Positions 55,801-63,798 of a stretch of 64,000 nucleotides of DNA are shown here, in pieces. Every line of letters starts with the position of its first letter. The first letter of the stretch is position 1. The stretch spans positions 1,240,001 to 1,304,000 of the forward strand of contig NZ_CP051299.1 in the NCBI RefSeq assembly GCF_012530535.1. The letters are read 5' to 3'. The notes under the pieces were generated by a model. The model made no database searches and was not told where the DNA came from. It saw nothing but the letters and a program-made list of their open reading frames with translations. A program made the position numbers and the translations under genes. Source of the stretch: Microcella flavibacter (GTDB lineage: Bacteria; Actinomycetota; Actinomycetes; Actinomycetales; Microbacteriaceae).

Positions 55801-55964
55801 GGCAGGGCTACCTCTGGGCGCTCGTCGGCGCCGATGCGCTGCTCGTCGCGAGCGACCTCGGCGTGGCGGTGGCCCTCGTCGTCGGACTGCTCGTGCCCGT
55901 CGTCGCCGGGGTGCCCGCGCTGCGCCGTCTCGAGGCCGCCGAGCGCGCCGCGGTCGACTCCTAG
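52863..55964 (+). CDS. NCS1-like permease with a ~560-residue disordered N-terminal region
   Basis: A 1,033-residue protein. Residues ~1-560 are Pro/Ala/Ser-rich and look disordered, except for a helical segment near 95-150 (DTAALIALVEQQLSLRVEEAERLQLWERAV ... DELVQSVRSSFTGVIDLVPP). From about 575, LRLFWLWFSVSASAVSIGLGGVLLGLGMSLRQAILSALIG begins a 12-helix permease like cytosine/purine NCS1 symporters (GQPTIVVSRATFGVVGNAVPA is the family-typical motif). The substrate cannot be assigned. The long cytosolic region may be regulatory or a scaffold. ATG 52863 lies just after the EamA stop. Confidence 0.75.
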   Translation: MIDDRPEESPGSAAPPGPRRSTFTPPPAGAEYRPGSLTDGEGAPPIAAPAPSPMPVDAMPSAASPSPASAPVSIPDPPRRASLTDEALLRVADPDAADADTAALIALVEQQLSLRVEEAERLQLWERAVRDAGVPDADELVQSVRSSFTGVIDLVPPRDAAPTVGDDPWAQYPGTVSPPPRSEEDREPANAPLVVRSEDAPAAPAVEAGVEADARPASPSPDTMLAPAAVGAAVPGPAGVDPLTPVTPSPAAPSASPASPAPAAGPAPDLLSALAEAPPPVVGTGVTVPSPVESAAAPEASGSGSSVPSMSPAPLPGSPAAPGAGSLAAAPPPYGLVPSAVAPPPADDDTADIPLVLPTSPWSVDPVPSSSAAPAPAAPTPSPADEGAPPSASPVSPTPEPVPLVEPIVEPVPTTTGLTDLERLFASIPPPTGETPLGRTDAPGSADDADGASASTSTSGGPGSSAPSAPLAPAHPLAPASTATAAPAPAGPPAPPVAPSTSSPSAPAVPVGSSAPAAAPAFAAAGRPDAAPPAPRTPAPGTAPIVPLPTAGPPRDPAPLRVEEAALEPTPAALRAGRSLRLFWLWFSVSASAVSIGLGGVLLGLGMSLRQAILSALIGVAVSFLPLGLGTLAGKWSGQPTIVVSRATFGVVGNAVPAALSVLTRLLWAAALLWMLGTGTASALAPLGVDPRLAAPLAALLGLLIAASIAGLGFGLIVRVAAVASVLAAVLLVALIALTAPRLDIPQALTIPDGGWVLVVTGAVLVFSVVGLAWAQSSGDLARYQSRSTLGVGAVMWTGFGATVPAFLLVCWGAMLAASDPRLAVGLARDPIGALAGVLSGPASLLLLLALALSLVLAAALALYSGGFALLTAGLRAARWTAVLVAAVVTGAVLAVLAATTPSLDALLRDGLTTLAVPVAAWAGVFGAETMLRRRRVHSPSLLRSGGVYPAVRTGNLVALLAATLIGWGLTGAETAGLGWQGYLWALVGADALLVASDLGVAVALVVGLLVPVVAGVPALRRLEAAERAAVDS

Positions 55965-55974
55965 ACTGGGAGCC

Positions 55975-56790
55975 ATGCCGCCGACGCTCGCCGATGCCAC
56001 CGCCGCGATCGAGCGGCTCTGGCCCCTCGACGGCGCCGAGAGCTGGGACGCGCCCGGGCTGCTGAGCGGCGATCCCGCGGCACCCGTGACGCGCATCCTG
56101 CTCGCCGTCGACGCCGTGCGCGACACCGTCGACGAGGCCGTCGAGCTCGGCGCCGACCTGCTGCTCGTGCACCACCCCCTGCTCATGCGCGGCGTCACGA
56201 CCGTCGCCGAGACGACCGCCAAGGGCGCCCTCCTCGCGACGCTCATCCGCGGGGGCTGCGCCCTCGTCGCGGCGCACACGAACGCCGACGTCGTCGCCAC
56301 GGGAACGAGCGGGCGGCTCGCCGCGCTGCTCGGGCTCGTCGATCCGGCCCCGATCGTGACGACCGGCCCGGAGGCCGGCCTCGGACGGGTCGGCGCCCTG
56401 CCCGAGCCGACGACGCTCGGGGCGCTCGTGCGGCGCGTGGCGGGCATCCTGCCGGCGACGGCGGGCGGCGTGCGGGTCGCGGGGGAGTACGACCAGCCGG
56501 TGCGCACCGTCGCGCTCTGCGGCGGCGCGGGCGACTCGCTGCTCGGCGAGGCGGCGGTGCGCGGCGCCGACGTCTACCTGACCAGCGACCTGCGGCACCA
56601 CCCGGCGAGCGAGGCCCGTGAGACGGCGCGCGTCGCCGGCGGCCCCGCCCTCATCGACGTCTCCCACTGGGCGAGCGAGTGGCTGTGGCTCGACACCGCT
56701 GCCGCCGAGCTGCGCGCCGAGCTGCCGGGCGTCGAGATCGTCGTGAGCGAGCTGCGCACCGACCCGTGGGACTTCGTCGTCCTCCCCTGA
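55975..56790 (+). CDS. Nif3-like dinuclear metal centre protein
   Basis: A 271-residue protein of the Nif3/YbgI family, probable GTP cyclohydrolase-like or metallo-hydrolase hexamers of undefined function. Metal ligands appear in LLLVHHPLLMRG, VAAHTNADVV and DVSHWASEWLW. It is somewhat shorter than the two-domain members with a PII-like insert. TAGACT (55962-55967) ends seven bases before the ATG, pointing to a leaderless mRNA. In actinobacteria it is followed by the coiled-coil zinc-ribbon gene, as here. Confidence 0.92.
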   Translation: MPPTLADATAAIERLWPLDGAESWDAPGLLSGDPAAPVTRILLAVDAVRDTVDEAVELGADLLLVHHPLLMRGVTTVAETTAKGALLATLIRGGCALVAAHTNADVVATGTSGRLAALLGLVDPAPIVTTGPEAGLGRVGALPEPTTLGALVRRVAGILPATAGGVRVAGEYDQPVRTVALCGGAGDSLLGEAAVRGADVYLTSDLRHHPASEARETARVAGGPALIDVSHWASEWLWLDTAAAELRAELPGVEIVVSELRTDPWDFVVLP

Positions 56791-56828
56791 CCACCCCCGC
56801 CGGGCATCCCGGCCGAGAAAGGCACACC

Positions 56829-57569
56829 ATGGCACTGAAGGCCGCCCCCGAGACCCAGGCGCTGCTGCTCGACCTGCAGCGGCTCGACACCCTGCTCACG
56901 CAGATCGCGCACCGCGCCCGCACCCTGCCCGAGCGCGCCGCCGTCGCCGCGCTGAAGGAGGACGCCGAGCGCATCAAGGCCGCGTCGACGGAGACGGGCG
57001 GGCACCTCGAGGACGCCCGCATCGAGCTCGGCCGCGTCGAGAGCGACGTCGCCGTGGTCGAGAAGCGCATCGCGCGCGACACCGAGCGGCTGCAGGCGAG
57101 CAGCTCGGTCAAGGACATCCAGGGGCTCGAGCACGAGCTCGAGTCGCTGCGCGCGCGCCTGTCGAACCTCGAGGAGATCGAGCTCGCCGTCATGGAGCGC
57201 ATCGAGCTGCTCGAGGCCGCGGCGAACGGCGCCCGCGAGACCCTCGACGCCCACGCCGCCCGCCTCACCGCCGCGCAGGCCGAGCTCGAGACGGCCCTCG
57301 CCGCCCTCGTCGCCGAGCGCGACCACGCCGCCGCCGACCGCGCGACCATCGCCGCGCGCATCCCTGCCGACCTGCTCGCCCTCTACGACAAGCAGCGCGA
57401 GCGCTACGGCTCGGGCGCCTCGCTGCTGCGGGCGCGGGTCTCGAGCGCGAGCGGCGTGACCCTCACGGGCAGCGACCTCGATCAGGTGCGCCGCGCGGCA
57501 CCGGACGACGTCGTGCTCTGCCCCGACTCGAACGCGATCCTCGTCCGCACCGCGGAGTCGGGGCTGTAA
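56829..57569 (+). CDS. Coiled-coil zinc-ribbon family protein (CT398-like) with a degenerate zinc site
   Basis: A 246-residue protein. Residues ~15-180 form a long antiparallel coiled coil (QRLDTLLTQIAHRARTLPERAAV ... LQASSSVKDIQGLEHELESL). The C-terminal domain keeps the family frame DLLALYDKQRERYG ... GVTLTGSDLDQVRRAAPDDVVLCPDSNAILVRT, but the usual two CxxC pairs are reduced to a single Cys (the others are Ser or Asp), so it cannot bind zinc in the normal way. Function unknown; in the family it may act in RNA or secretion processes. It follows Nif3 and precedes rnpB. Confidence 0.85.
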   Translation: MALKAAPETQALLLDLQRLDTLLTQIAHRARTLPERAAVAALKEDAERIKAASTETGGHLEDARIELGRVESDVAVVEKRIARDTERLQASSSVKDIQGLEHELESLRARLSNLEEIELAVMERIELLEAAANGARETLDAHAARLTAAQAELETALAALVAERDHAAADRATIAARIPADLLALYDKQRERYGSGASLLRARVSSASGVTLTGSDLDQVRRAAPDDVVLCPDSNAILVRTAESGL

Positions 57570-57590
57570 AGCCCGCTAGCCTGATCCTGC

Positions 57591-57976
57591 AAGTGGGTCG
57601 GCCAGACGGTCGCGTCGGATGCGCGCCCCCGTGAGGGGGGACGGCTCCGCCGAGGAACGTCCGGGCTCCGCAGAGCAGGGCGGTGGGTAACACCCACCCG
57701 GAGCAATCCGCGAGAAAGTGCAACAGAGAGCAGACCGCCACCGGCCTCGGCCGGGGGTAAGGGTGAAACGGTGGTGTAAGAGACCACCAGGGGCCCGAGT
57801 GATCGGGCTCGCTGGGTAAACCTCGCCCGGAGCAAGGTCGAACAGGCACCGCTGAAGCGGCTCGCTGAGGTGCCGGGTAGACCGCTGGAGGGTGTCGGCA
57901 ACGGCTCCCCGAGATAGATGGCCGTCGAACGGGGCTCGCCCCGGGAACAGAACCCGGCGTATCGGCCGGCCCGCTT
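57591..57976 (+). ncRNA. rnpB: RNase P RNA (type A)
   Basis: About 386 nt. The hallmark GAGGAACGTCCGGGCTCC lies near the 5' end and AACAGAACCCGGCGTAT near the 3' end. The terminal P1 stem is formed by AAGTGGGTCGGCC (57591-57603) and GGCCGGCCCGCTT (57964-57976). A -10-like TAGCCT (57577-57582) lies eight bases upstream of the start. It matures the 5' ends of tRNAs. It starts about 20 bp after the coiled-coil protein gene. Confidence 0.95.
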
Positions 57977-58022
57977 GCCCCGCCCGTCCGCATCCCGTGA
58001 TGCGGCGGGTGGATGCTGCGCG

Positions 58023-59504
58023 CTACCAGCGCGAGGGCGCGTAGTCCTTCAGGAACACCCCGAAGAGGTCCTCGCCCGCCTCGCCGCGCACGATCGGGTC
58101 GTACACCCGCGCGGCCCCGTCGACGAGGTCGAGCGGCGCGCGGAACCCCTCCTCGGCGAGTCGGATCTTCGTCGGGTGCGGCCGCTCGTCGGTGATCCAG
58201 CCGGTGTCGACGCTCGTCATGAGGATGCCGTCGGTCTCGAGCATCTCGCGCGCGCTCGTGCGGGTGAGCATGTTCATGGCCGCCTTCGCCATGTTCGTGT
58301 GCGGGTGGCCGGGGCCCTTGTAGCCGCGGCCGAAGACGCCCTCCATCGCCGAGACGTTCACGACGTAGGTGCGGCGGGCGGGCGAGGAGGCCATCGAGGG
58401 GCGCAGCCGGTCGACGAGGATGTACGGCGCGACGCTGTTCGCGAGCTGCACCTCGAGCATCTCGAGCGGCTCGACCGCCCCGACGGCCTGGGTCCAGCTG
58501 TTGACGCCGTGCAGGTCGGGCACGAGGCCTCCGGCGTCGATCGCCGTGCCGTCGCGGTGCCGCTCGATCGAGGCGGAGCCGGCGGCCATCGCCTCGGCCG
58601 TGAGCTGCTCCGCGCGCGAGGCGGCCGCGGCAAGCACCGGGTGGGCGGTCACCGATTCGGCGAGGGCGAGGGGGTGCGCATCGTGGGTGTGCCCGAAGGT
58701 CACGAGCGCAGGTCTCCGCCCGTCGGGCAGCGGCGCGAGCTCGGCCTCGATGAGCGGCTGGTAGGCGCCGGGGGAGCGGCGCACGGTCTGCGCGGCGTTG
58801 TTGATGAGGATGTCGAGGGGGCCCTGCGCGGCGACGTCCTCGGCGAGGCCGATGACCTGGGCGGGGTCGCGCAGGTCGATGCCCACGATGCGCAGTCGGT
58901 CGATCCAGTCGGCGGAGTCGGGCAGGGCCGTGAACCGGCGCACGGCGTCGCGCGGGAACCGCGTGGTGATCGTGGTGTGCGCGCCGTCGCGCAGCAGGCG
59001 CAGCGCGATGTACATGCCGATCTTGGCGCGGCCGCCGGTGAGCAGGGCGCGGCGTCCGTGCAGATCGGTGCGGGCATCCCGCTTCTCGTGGCTCATGCGC
59101 GCGCAGGCGGGGCAGAGCTGGTGGTAGAAGGCGTCGACCTCGACGTAGTGCTGCTTGCAGATGTAGCAGGGGCGCGAGCGCGCGAGCACGCCGGCGAGCG
59201 GCGCGGTGGTCGAGGTCGAGAGCTCGGCCCCTCGGGTCTCGTCGTCGATGCGGTCGTCGGCGCCGGTGGCCGTCGCGGCGATCACGGCGCGGTCGGCCTC
59301 GGCGACCTCGGCGCGCTTCGTCAGGCGTCGGTTCACCTTGACGGCGCGGATCATGTGCGCGGTCGCCTGGCGCACCGCGGTGAAGTCGGGGTGCGTCTCG
59401 TCGACGTGCTGCAGCTGGTCGAGCACGCGCAGGGCGGCGGCGAGGTCGGCCGGGTCGATGCCCGAGGGCGCGGGGGAGGCGGGGGGAGGAGCGTCGGAGG
59501 GCAC
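58023..59504 (-). CDS. SDR-family oxidoreductase with an N-terminal helical and zinc-ribbon region
   Basis: A 493-residue protein. The first ~110 residues are helical; a zinc ribbon follows at ~113-137 (RPCYICKQHY ... QLCPACARM). Then comes a Rossmann domain: RRALLTGGRAKIGMYIALRLLRDG, with LDILINNAAQT, NVSAMEGVFGRGYKGPGHPHTNMAKAAMNML in which the SDR Tyr-x3-Lys is replaced by His-x6-Lys-like residues, and VDTGWITDE. The unusual active site and zinc domain set it apart from standard SDRs; the substrate is unknown. GTG 59504 lies five bases after TACGAT, so the mRNA is probably leaderless. Confidence 0.82.
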   Translation of the reverse strand: MPSDAPPPASPAPSGIDPADLAAALRVLDQLQHVDETHPDFTAVRQATAHMIRAVKVNRRLTKRAEVAEADRAVIAATATGADDRIDDETRGAELSTSTTAPLAGVLARSRPCYICKQHYVEVDAFYHQLCPACARMSHEKRDARTDLHGRRALLTGGRAKIGMYIALRLLRDGAHTTITTRFPRDAVRRFTALPDSADWIDRLRIVGIDLRDPAQVIGLAEDVAAQGPLDILINNAAQTVRRSPGAYQPLIEAELAPLPDGRRPALVTFGHTHDAHPLALAESVTAHPVLAAAASRAEQLTAEAMAAGSASIERHRDGTAIDAGGLVPDLHGVNSWTQAVGAVEPLEMLEVQLANSVAPYILVDRLRPSMASSPARRTYVVNVSAMEGVFGRGYKGPGHPHTNMAKAAMNMLTRTSAREMLETDGILMTSVDTGWITDERPHPTKIRLAEEGFRAPLDLVDGAARVYDPIVRGEAGEDLFGVFLKDYAPSRW

Positions 59505-59540
59505 AGGAGATCGTACCGGGGCGGCGCGCGCCCCCTCGGC

Positions 59541-60275
59541 TCAGGCGATCGCGGTGCCGAGGAGGGCGCCGATGCCGAAGGTCACCGCGAGGGCGATCGC
59601 GCCGCCCGCGAGCACGCGCACGGTCGGTCGCCGCCAGTCGCTGCCGCCGAGCCGGGCGCCGGCGGCACCGGTGATGCCGAGGGCGACGAGCGTCGCGACG
59701 AAGGCGATGGGGATGCGCAGCTCGGCGGGCGGCAGCAGGATCGCGAGCATCGGCAGCACCGCGCCGAGCAGGAACGAGACGGCCGAGGCCCAGGCCGCCT
59801 GCCAGGGCTTCAGCACCTCGTGCTCGTCGATGTGCAGCTCGGCCTCGAGGTGCGCCCCGAGCGCGTCGTGCGCGGTCAGCTCGACGGCGACGCGGTGGGC
59901 CGTCTCCTCGCTGAGGCCCTTCGCGCGGTAGATGCCCGCGAGCTCGGCGAGCTCCTCCTCGGGCTGCTCGGCGAGCTCCCGCCGCTCCTTGGCGATGAGC
60001 GCCGTCTGGCTGTCCCGGGCGCTCGAGACGGAGACGTACTCGCCGAGCGCCATCGAGATCGCCCCGCCGACCACCGCGGCGACGCCCGCGGTGACGATGG
60101 GGCCGAGCTGGCTCGTCGCCCCCGCGACGCCGACGACGACCGCCGCGACCGAGACGATGCCGTCGTTCGCGCCGAGCACGCCGGCCCGGATGCGGTTCAC
60201 CCGGTCGGAGTAGGTGCCGCGATCGTGCGGCTCGTCGGCATGGGGGCCGGATGCTCGTACCGCGGGCTCGCTCAT
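59541..60275 (-). CDS. VIT1/CCC1-family iron or manganese transporter
   Basis: A 244-residue membrane protein. The family opening is NRIRAGVLGANDGIVSVAAVVVGVAGA, followed by GAISMALGEYVSVSSARDSQTALIAKERRELAEQPEEELAELAGIYRAKGL, the cytosolic metal-binding stretch with several Glu residues, and three C-terminal helices. It probably exports or sequesters Fe2+ or Mn2+ across the membrane. ATG 60275 is the start with the SEPAVRASG sequence; no clear site lies upstream. Confidence 0.93.
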   Translation of the reverse strand: MSEPAVRASGPHADEPHDRGTYSDRVNRIRAGVLGANDGIVSVAAVVVGVAGATSQLGPIVTAGVAAVVGGAISMALGEYVSVSSARDSQTALIAKERRELAEQPEEELAELAGIYRAKGLSEETAHRVAVELTAHDALGAHLEAELHIDEHEVLKPWQAAWASAVSFLLGAVLPMLAILLPPAELRIPIAFVATLVALGITGAAGARLGGSDWRRPTVRVLAGGAIALAVTFGIGALLGTAIA

Positions 60276-60516
60276 GACCGCAGTCAAGCACCGCGCACCC
60301 GGCCGCTCAAGCAAGGCGAGCCTGCACTCAGGCCTCCGTCGGATCGCCGCGCCACGGTCGGCGACCGCGGCGTCGCGCCCGCGTTTCGACCCTGTGAACT
60401 CCGCGCGCCCATACCACGTGCGGAATACACGGGTGCGTAGTGTCGAGACATCGACCTGGCGCCCGCCGGGTCACCCTGCCGGCTGGGAAGCCGCCGCACC
60501 CGATCCGGAAGGCCGC

Positions 60517-61620
60517 ATGACCTCCATCGCCTCCTCGTCCTCGGGCGGATTCCGCTCCACCACCCCGCGCGACCCGAATCGCGCCCACCCCACGAGCACG
60601 TACTCCTCGCTCATGCGCACCGTCCGCGACGCGGGCCTGCTGCGCCGCCGCGTCGGCTTCTACGTGGCCGTCTTCTCCGCCCTCGTCGTCGCCCTCGGCG
60701 GCGCCGTGACGGGCTTCATCCTCCTCGGCGACAGCTGGTACCAGCTGCTCATCGCCGCCGCGCTGGGCATCATCCTCACCCAGATCGCCTTCGTCACGCA
60801 CGAGGCCTCGCACCGCCAGATCTTCGCCTCGGGCAAGGTCAACGACCACGTGGGCCGCTGGCTCGCCGCCGGCGTCGTCGGCATCAGCTACCACTGGTGG
60901 ATGCACAAGCACTCGCGCCACCACGCGAAGCCCAACCAGCTCGGGGCCGACCCCGACATCGCGCCCGACACGATCTCCTTCGTGCCGGAGGACGCCGCCA
61001 AGGCGACCGGGCTCGTCGCGCTCATCACGCGCAAGCAGGGCTACCTCTTCTTCCCCCTCCTCACGCTCGAGGGTCTCAACCTGCACTTCCGCTCCATCCT
61101 CAGCCTGTTCGAGAAGGGCAAGATCGAGGGCCGCGCGCTCGAGCTGACGCTCATCTTCCTGCGCCTCGGGCTCTACGCGGCCGTCGTCTTCTGGGCGCTG
61201 CCCGTCGGCATGGCCTTCGCCTTCATCGGCGTGCAGATGGCCGTCTTCGGCGTGTACATGGGCGCGAGCTTCGCCCCCAACCACAAGGGGATGCCCGTGC
61301 TGCCGCACGACAGCCCGCTCGACTTCCTGACGCGCCAGATCATCACCTCGCGCAACATCAAGGGCGGCTGGTGGGCGACCGCGCTGTACGGCGGCCTCAA
61401 CCACCAGGTCGAGCACCACCTGTTCCCGAACATGCCGCGCCCCGCGCTCGCGAAGGCGCGCGAGATCACGCGCGAGTACGCCGCCACGCTCGACATCCCG
61501 TACACCGAGGCGAACGTCGGCGAGTCCTACAAGATCGTCGTGCGCTACCTCAACGAGGTCGGCCTCTCGGCCCGTGACCCCTTCGACTGCCCGATGGTGA
61601 ACCGGTTCCGCCGCACGTGA
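60517..61620 (+). CDS. Membrane fatty acid desaturase
   Basis: A 367-residue diiron desaturase. The three histidine boxes are HEASHRQ (H-x3-H), HSRHH (HxxHH) and NHQVEHHLF (QxxHH type), placed around paired helices. The last box matches front-end/linoleoyl-CoA-type desaturases in which Gln replaces the first His. Likely introduces double bonds in membrane lipids and so aids cold adaptation, though the position of the bond is unknown. ATG 60517 has GGAAGG upstream. It faces away from the VIT gene. Confidence 0.93.
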   Translation: MTSIASSSSGGFRSTTPRDPNRAHPTSTYSSLMRTVRDAGLLRRRVGFYVAVFSALVVALGGAVTGFILLGDSWYQLLIAAALGIILTQIAFVTHEASHRQIFASGKVNDHVGRWLAAGVVGISYHWWMHKHSRHHAKPNQLGADPDIAPDTISFVPEDAAKATGLVALITRKQGYLFFPLLTLEGLNLHFRSILSLFEKGKIEGRALELTLIFLRLGLYAAVVFWALPVGMAFAFIGVQMAVFGVYMGASFAPNHKGMPVLPHDSPLDFLTRQIITSRNIKGGWWATALYGGLNHQVEHHLFPNMPRPALAKAREITREYAATLDIPYTEANVGESYKIVVRYLNEVGLSARDPFDCPMVNRFRRT

Positions 61621-61667
61621 TGCGCGGCTGATCCAGAGCGCGCGACGCGCCCGCAGCATCCCGACCG

Positions 61668-61697
61668 ACGGCGATGGCACACTGGTGCCATCGCCGT
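61668..61697 (+). terminator. 13-bp perfect hairpin downstream of the desaturase
   Basis: ACGGCGATGGCAC (61668-61680) and GTGCCATCGCCGT (61685-61697) with the tetraloop ACTG, 48 bp after the desaturase stop and just before the small membrane-protein gene. It could terminate the desaturase or act as an operator for the small gene. Confidence 0.65.
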
Positions 61698-61722
61698 TCG
61701 TCGTCCGTCAGGAGAACCGCCC

Positions 61723-61818
61723 GTGTCCCAGCGCTGGATCATCTACGCCTCGACCCTCGTCTCGGTGGTCGCGGCCGTCGCCCTCGTCTGGTACCTGGCG
61801 GCCGGCAACGGCGCCTGA
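61723..61818 (+). CDS. 31-residue single-helix membrane protein
   Basis: GTG 61723 has AGGAG eight bases upstream. The translation is VSQRWIIYASTLVSVVAAVA, then LVWYLAAGNGA; residues 5-25 form one hydrophobic helix with Trp and Tyr at both ends, and the N-terminus is polar. It is too short for ordinary gene finders, but the ribosome binding site, hydrophobic span and stop fit well. Function unknown; it may be a small membrane regulator or subunit. Confidence 0.55.
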   Translation: MSQRWIIYASTLVSVVAAVALVWYLAAGNGA

Positions 61819-61892
61819 CCCGCGAAATCCCAGCAAGCTCGCCCGCACCGACCGATCCCGCGGTCGAGCAGGCCGAGCCGATCGCGAGAGCG

Positions 61893-62633
61893 TCAGCGCG
61901 CTGCGAGCGCCGCGGCGCCCATGATCCCCGCGTTGTTGCGCAGCGTCGCCGGCATGATCGGCGCCCGCAGGCTCAGCAGCGGCAGGAACTGCTCGTGGTG
62001 CTTCGAGACGCCGCCGCCCACGACGTGGAGGGCCGGCGAGAAGAGGAACTCCACGTGGGAGTAGAAGCGCTGCAGGCGCTCCGCCCACACGGGGTAGCTC
62101 AGCTCCTCGCGCTCGCGCACGGCGTTCGAGGCCCACGTCTCGACGTCGGCGCCGTCGAGCTGCAGGTGGCCGAGCTCGGTGTTCGGGATGAGCACGCCGT
62201 CGTGCACGAAGGCGCTGCCGATGCCCGTTCCGAGCGTCGTCACGATGACGAGCCCGCGCCGGTCGCCCGCGGCGCCGTAGCGCGCCTCCGCGAGGCCGGC
62301 GGCGTCGGCGTCGTTGACGAAGTGGATGGGGCGGCCGAGCGCCTCCTCGAAGAGCGCGTCGGCGTCGAGGCCGATCCAGGCGTCGGAGACGTTCGCGGCC
62401 GACATCGTGCGGCCCTCGAGCACGATCGCGGGGAAGCAGACGCCGACGGGCGCGTCGGCGGGAGCATCCAGCTCGGCCATGATCTCGGCAGCGGTCGCGA
62501 TGATCGCGCCCGGCTCCCCGCCCTCGGGGGTGGATCGTTTGACGCGGTCGCTCACGAGCTTGCCGGTCGCGAGGTCGACCACGGCGCCCTTGATGCCGGT
62601 GCCGCCGATGTCGATGCCGATGGCGAGCTGCAT
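61893..62633 (-). CDS. ppgK: Polyphosphate glucokinase
   Basis: A 246-residue ROK-family kinase that phosphorylates glucose with polyphosphate or ATP. It has the phosphate-1 motif LAIGIDIGGTGIKGAVVDL, GVCFPAIVLEGRT, the substrate loop FVNDADAAGLAEARYG, LGTGIGSAFVHDG and the PpgK/ROK-specific ELGHLQLDG. ATG 62633 has AAGGAGA upstream. It lies downstream of map in the same direction with a 30-bp gap. Typical of actinobacteria. Confidence 0.93.
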   Translation of the reverse strand: MQLAIGIDIGGTGIKGAVVDLATGKLVSDRVKRSTPEGGEPGAIIATAAEIMAELDAPADAPVGVCFPAIVLEGRTMSAANVSDAWIGLDADALFEEALGRPIHFVNDADAAGLAEARYGAAGDRRGLVIVTTLGTGIGSAFVHDGVLIPNTELGHLQLDGADVETWASNAVREREELSYPVWAERLQRFYSHVEFLFSPALHVVGGGVSKHHEQFLPLLSLRAPIMPATLRNNAGIMGAAALAAR

Positions 62634-62663
62634 GGGTTCTCCTTCTTCAGGCGCGGTCGGATC

Positions 62664-63530
62664 TCACGGCAGCGTGAGGATCTCGGCTCCGCGCTCGGTG
62701 ACGACGAGGGTGTGCTCGAACTGGGCGCTGAGGCTCTTGTCGCGGGTCGTGACCGTCCAGTCGTCGGCCCACAGATCCCACGCGATGTCGCCGAGCGTCA
62801 GCATGGGCTCGATGGTGAAGACCATGCCGGGCTCCATGACGGTGCTGAACTCGGGGGCGGCGTCGTAGTGCGGCACGATGAGCCCGCTGTGGAACGCGCG
62901 CCCGACGCCGTGCCCGGTGAAATCGCGCACGACCCCGTAGCCGAAGCGGCGCGCGTACGACTCGATCGCGCGCCCGATGACGTTGATCTGCCGGCCGGGC
63001 GCGACGGCCTTGATGCCGCGGGCGAGGGCCTCGCGGGTGCGCTCGACGAGCAGCGCGGCCTCGTCGCTCGCCTCCCCGGCGATGAAGGTCTTGTTGAGGT
63101 CGCCGTGCACGCCGTCACGGTAGGCGGTGATGTCGATGTTGACGATGTCGCCGTCCTCGATGACCGTGTCATCCGGGATGCCGTGGCAGATCACCTCGTT
63201 GATGCTCGTGCAGCACGACTTCGGGAATCCCCGGTAGCCGAGCGTCGAGGGGTAGGCGCGGTGGTCGAGCAGGTACTCGTGGGCGATGCGGTCGAGCGCG
63301 TCGGTCGTCACCCCGGGCCGGATCGCGGCGCCGACCTCCTCCACCGCCTGCGCGGCGATGCGGCCGGAGGCGCGGATCAGCTCGATCGTCTCGGCGTCGT
63401 AGACGTCGCTCAGGCGCTCGGAGGACGGCGCGGGCCTGCCGACGTACTCGGGCCGCTCGATACCGGCGGGCACCGCGCGCTGCGGGGCGGGGCGCCCCGG
63501 GAGGAGGTGGCCGGAGGCATCGCGGGGCAT
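62664..63530 (-). CDS. map: Type I methionine aminopeptidase
   Basis: A 288-residue dimetal peptidase that removes N-terminal Met. All five metal ligands are visible in [19 protein letters not shown] (two Asp), GHGVGRAFH (His), FTIEPML (Glu) and EHTLVVTE (Glu). The N-terminal ~40 residues carry the SH3-like PxxP linker of actinobacterial MetAP1. ATG 63530 lies seven bases after TAGGAT, so the mRNA is probably leaderless. The small SPOR-like gene is divergent. Confidence 0.96.
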   Translation of the reverse strand: MPRDASGHLLPGRPAPQRAVPAGIERPEYVGRPAPSSERLSDVYDAETIELIRASGRIAAQAVEEVGAAIRPGVTTDALDRIAHEYLLDHRAYPSTLGYRGFPKSCCTSINEVICHGIPDDTVIEDGDIVNIDITAYRDGVHGDLNKTFIAGEASDEAALLVERTREALARGIKAVAPGRQINVIGRAIESYARRFGYGVVRDFTGHGVGRAFHSGLIVPHYDAAPEFSTVMEPGMVFTIEPMLTLGDIAWDLWADDWTVTTRDKSLSAQFEHTLVVTERGAEILTLP

Positions 63531-63608
63531 AGGGTCGATCCTATCCAGCCGCCGTGCGACCGCCCCGACCGCGGGCCGCGACGGCGCCGCCCCGATCGAG
63601 GAGGACCC

Positions 63609-63788
63609 GTGGCCGAGAGGACCCAGTGGTGGTACAACCACAAGACCGGCGAGGTCGAGGAGGGGCGGCAGTCCCTCGGCGGCGATCGCGACGGGCCCTA
63701 CGGCAGCCGCGAGGAGGCCGCCCGTGCTCCGGAGATCGCGAAGGAGCGCGCGCGCCGCTGGGCCGAGGAGGAGTCGCGGGGCGACTGA
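63609..63788 (+). CDS. 59-residue charged protein, possible SPOR-like
   Basis: A short polar protein, [21 protein letters not shown] ... [31 protein letters not shown] ... GEVE and [11 protein letters not shown] resemble small SPOR-related or WxxN motif proteins found beside map in this family, but I cannot confirm a family. GTG 63609 has GAGGAGGA three bases upstream. No signal or membrane segment. Divergent from map, so co-regulation through the 78-bp gap is possible. Confidence 0.7.
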   Translation: MAERTQWWYNHKTGEVEEGRQSLGGDRDGPYGSREEAARAPEIAKERARRWAEEESRGD

Positions 63789-63798
63789 CCCCGCCGTC

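Noticed and set aside
51138-56507. A 1,789-codon open frame on the minus strand
   Set aside because: It is the antisense shadow of the GC-rich genes from 51025 to 56790. Its translation is Arg/Gly-rich without domain structure, while the plus-strand frames carry clear families.
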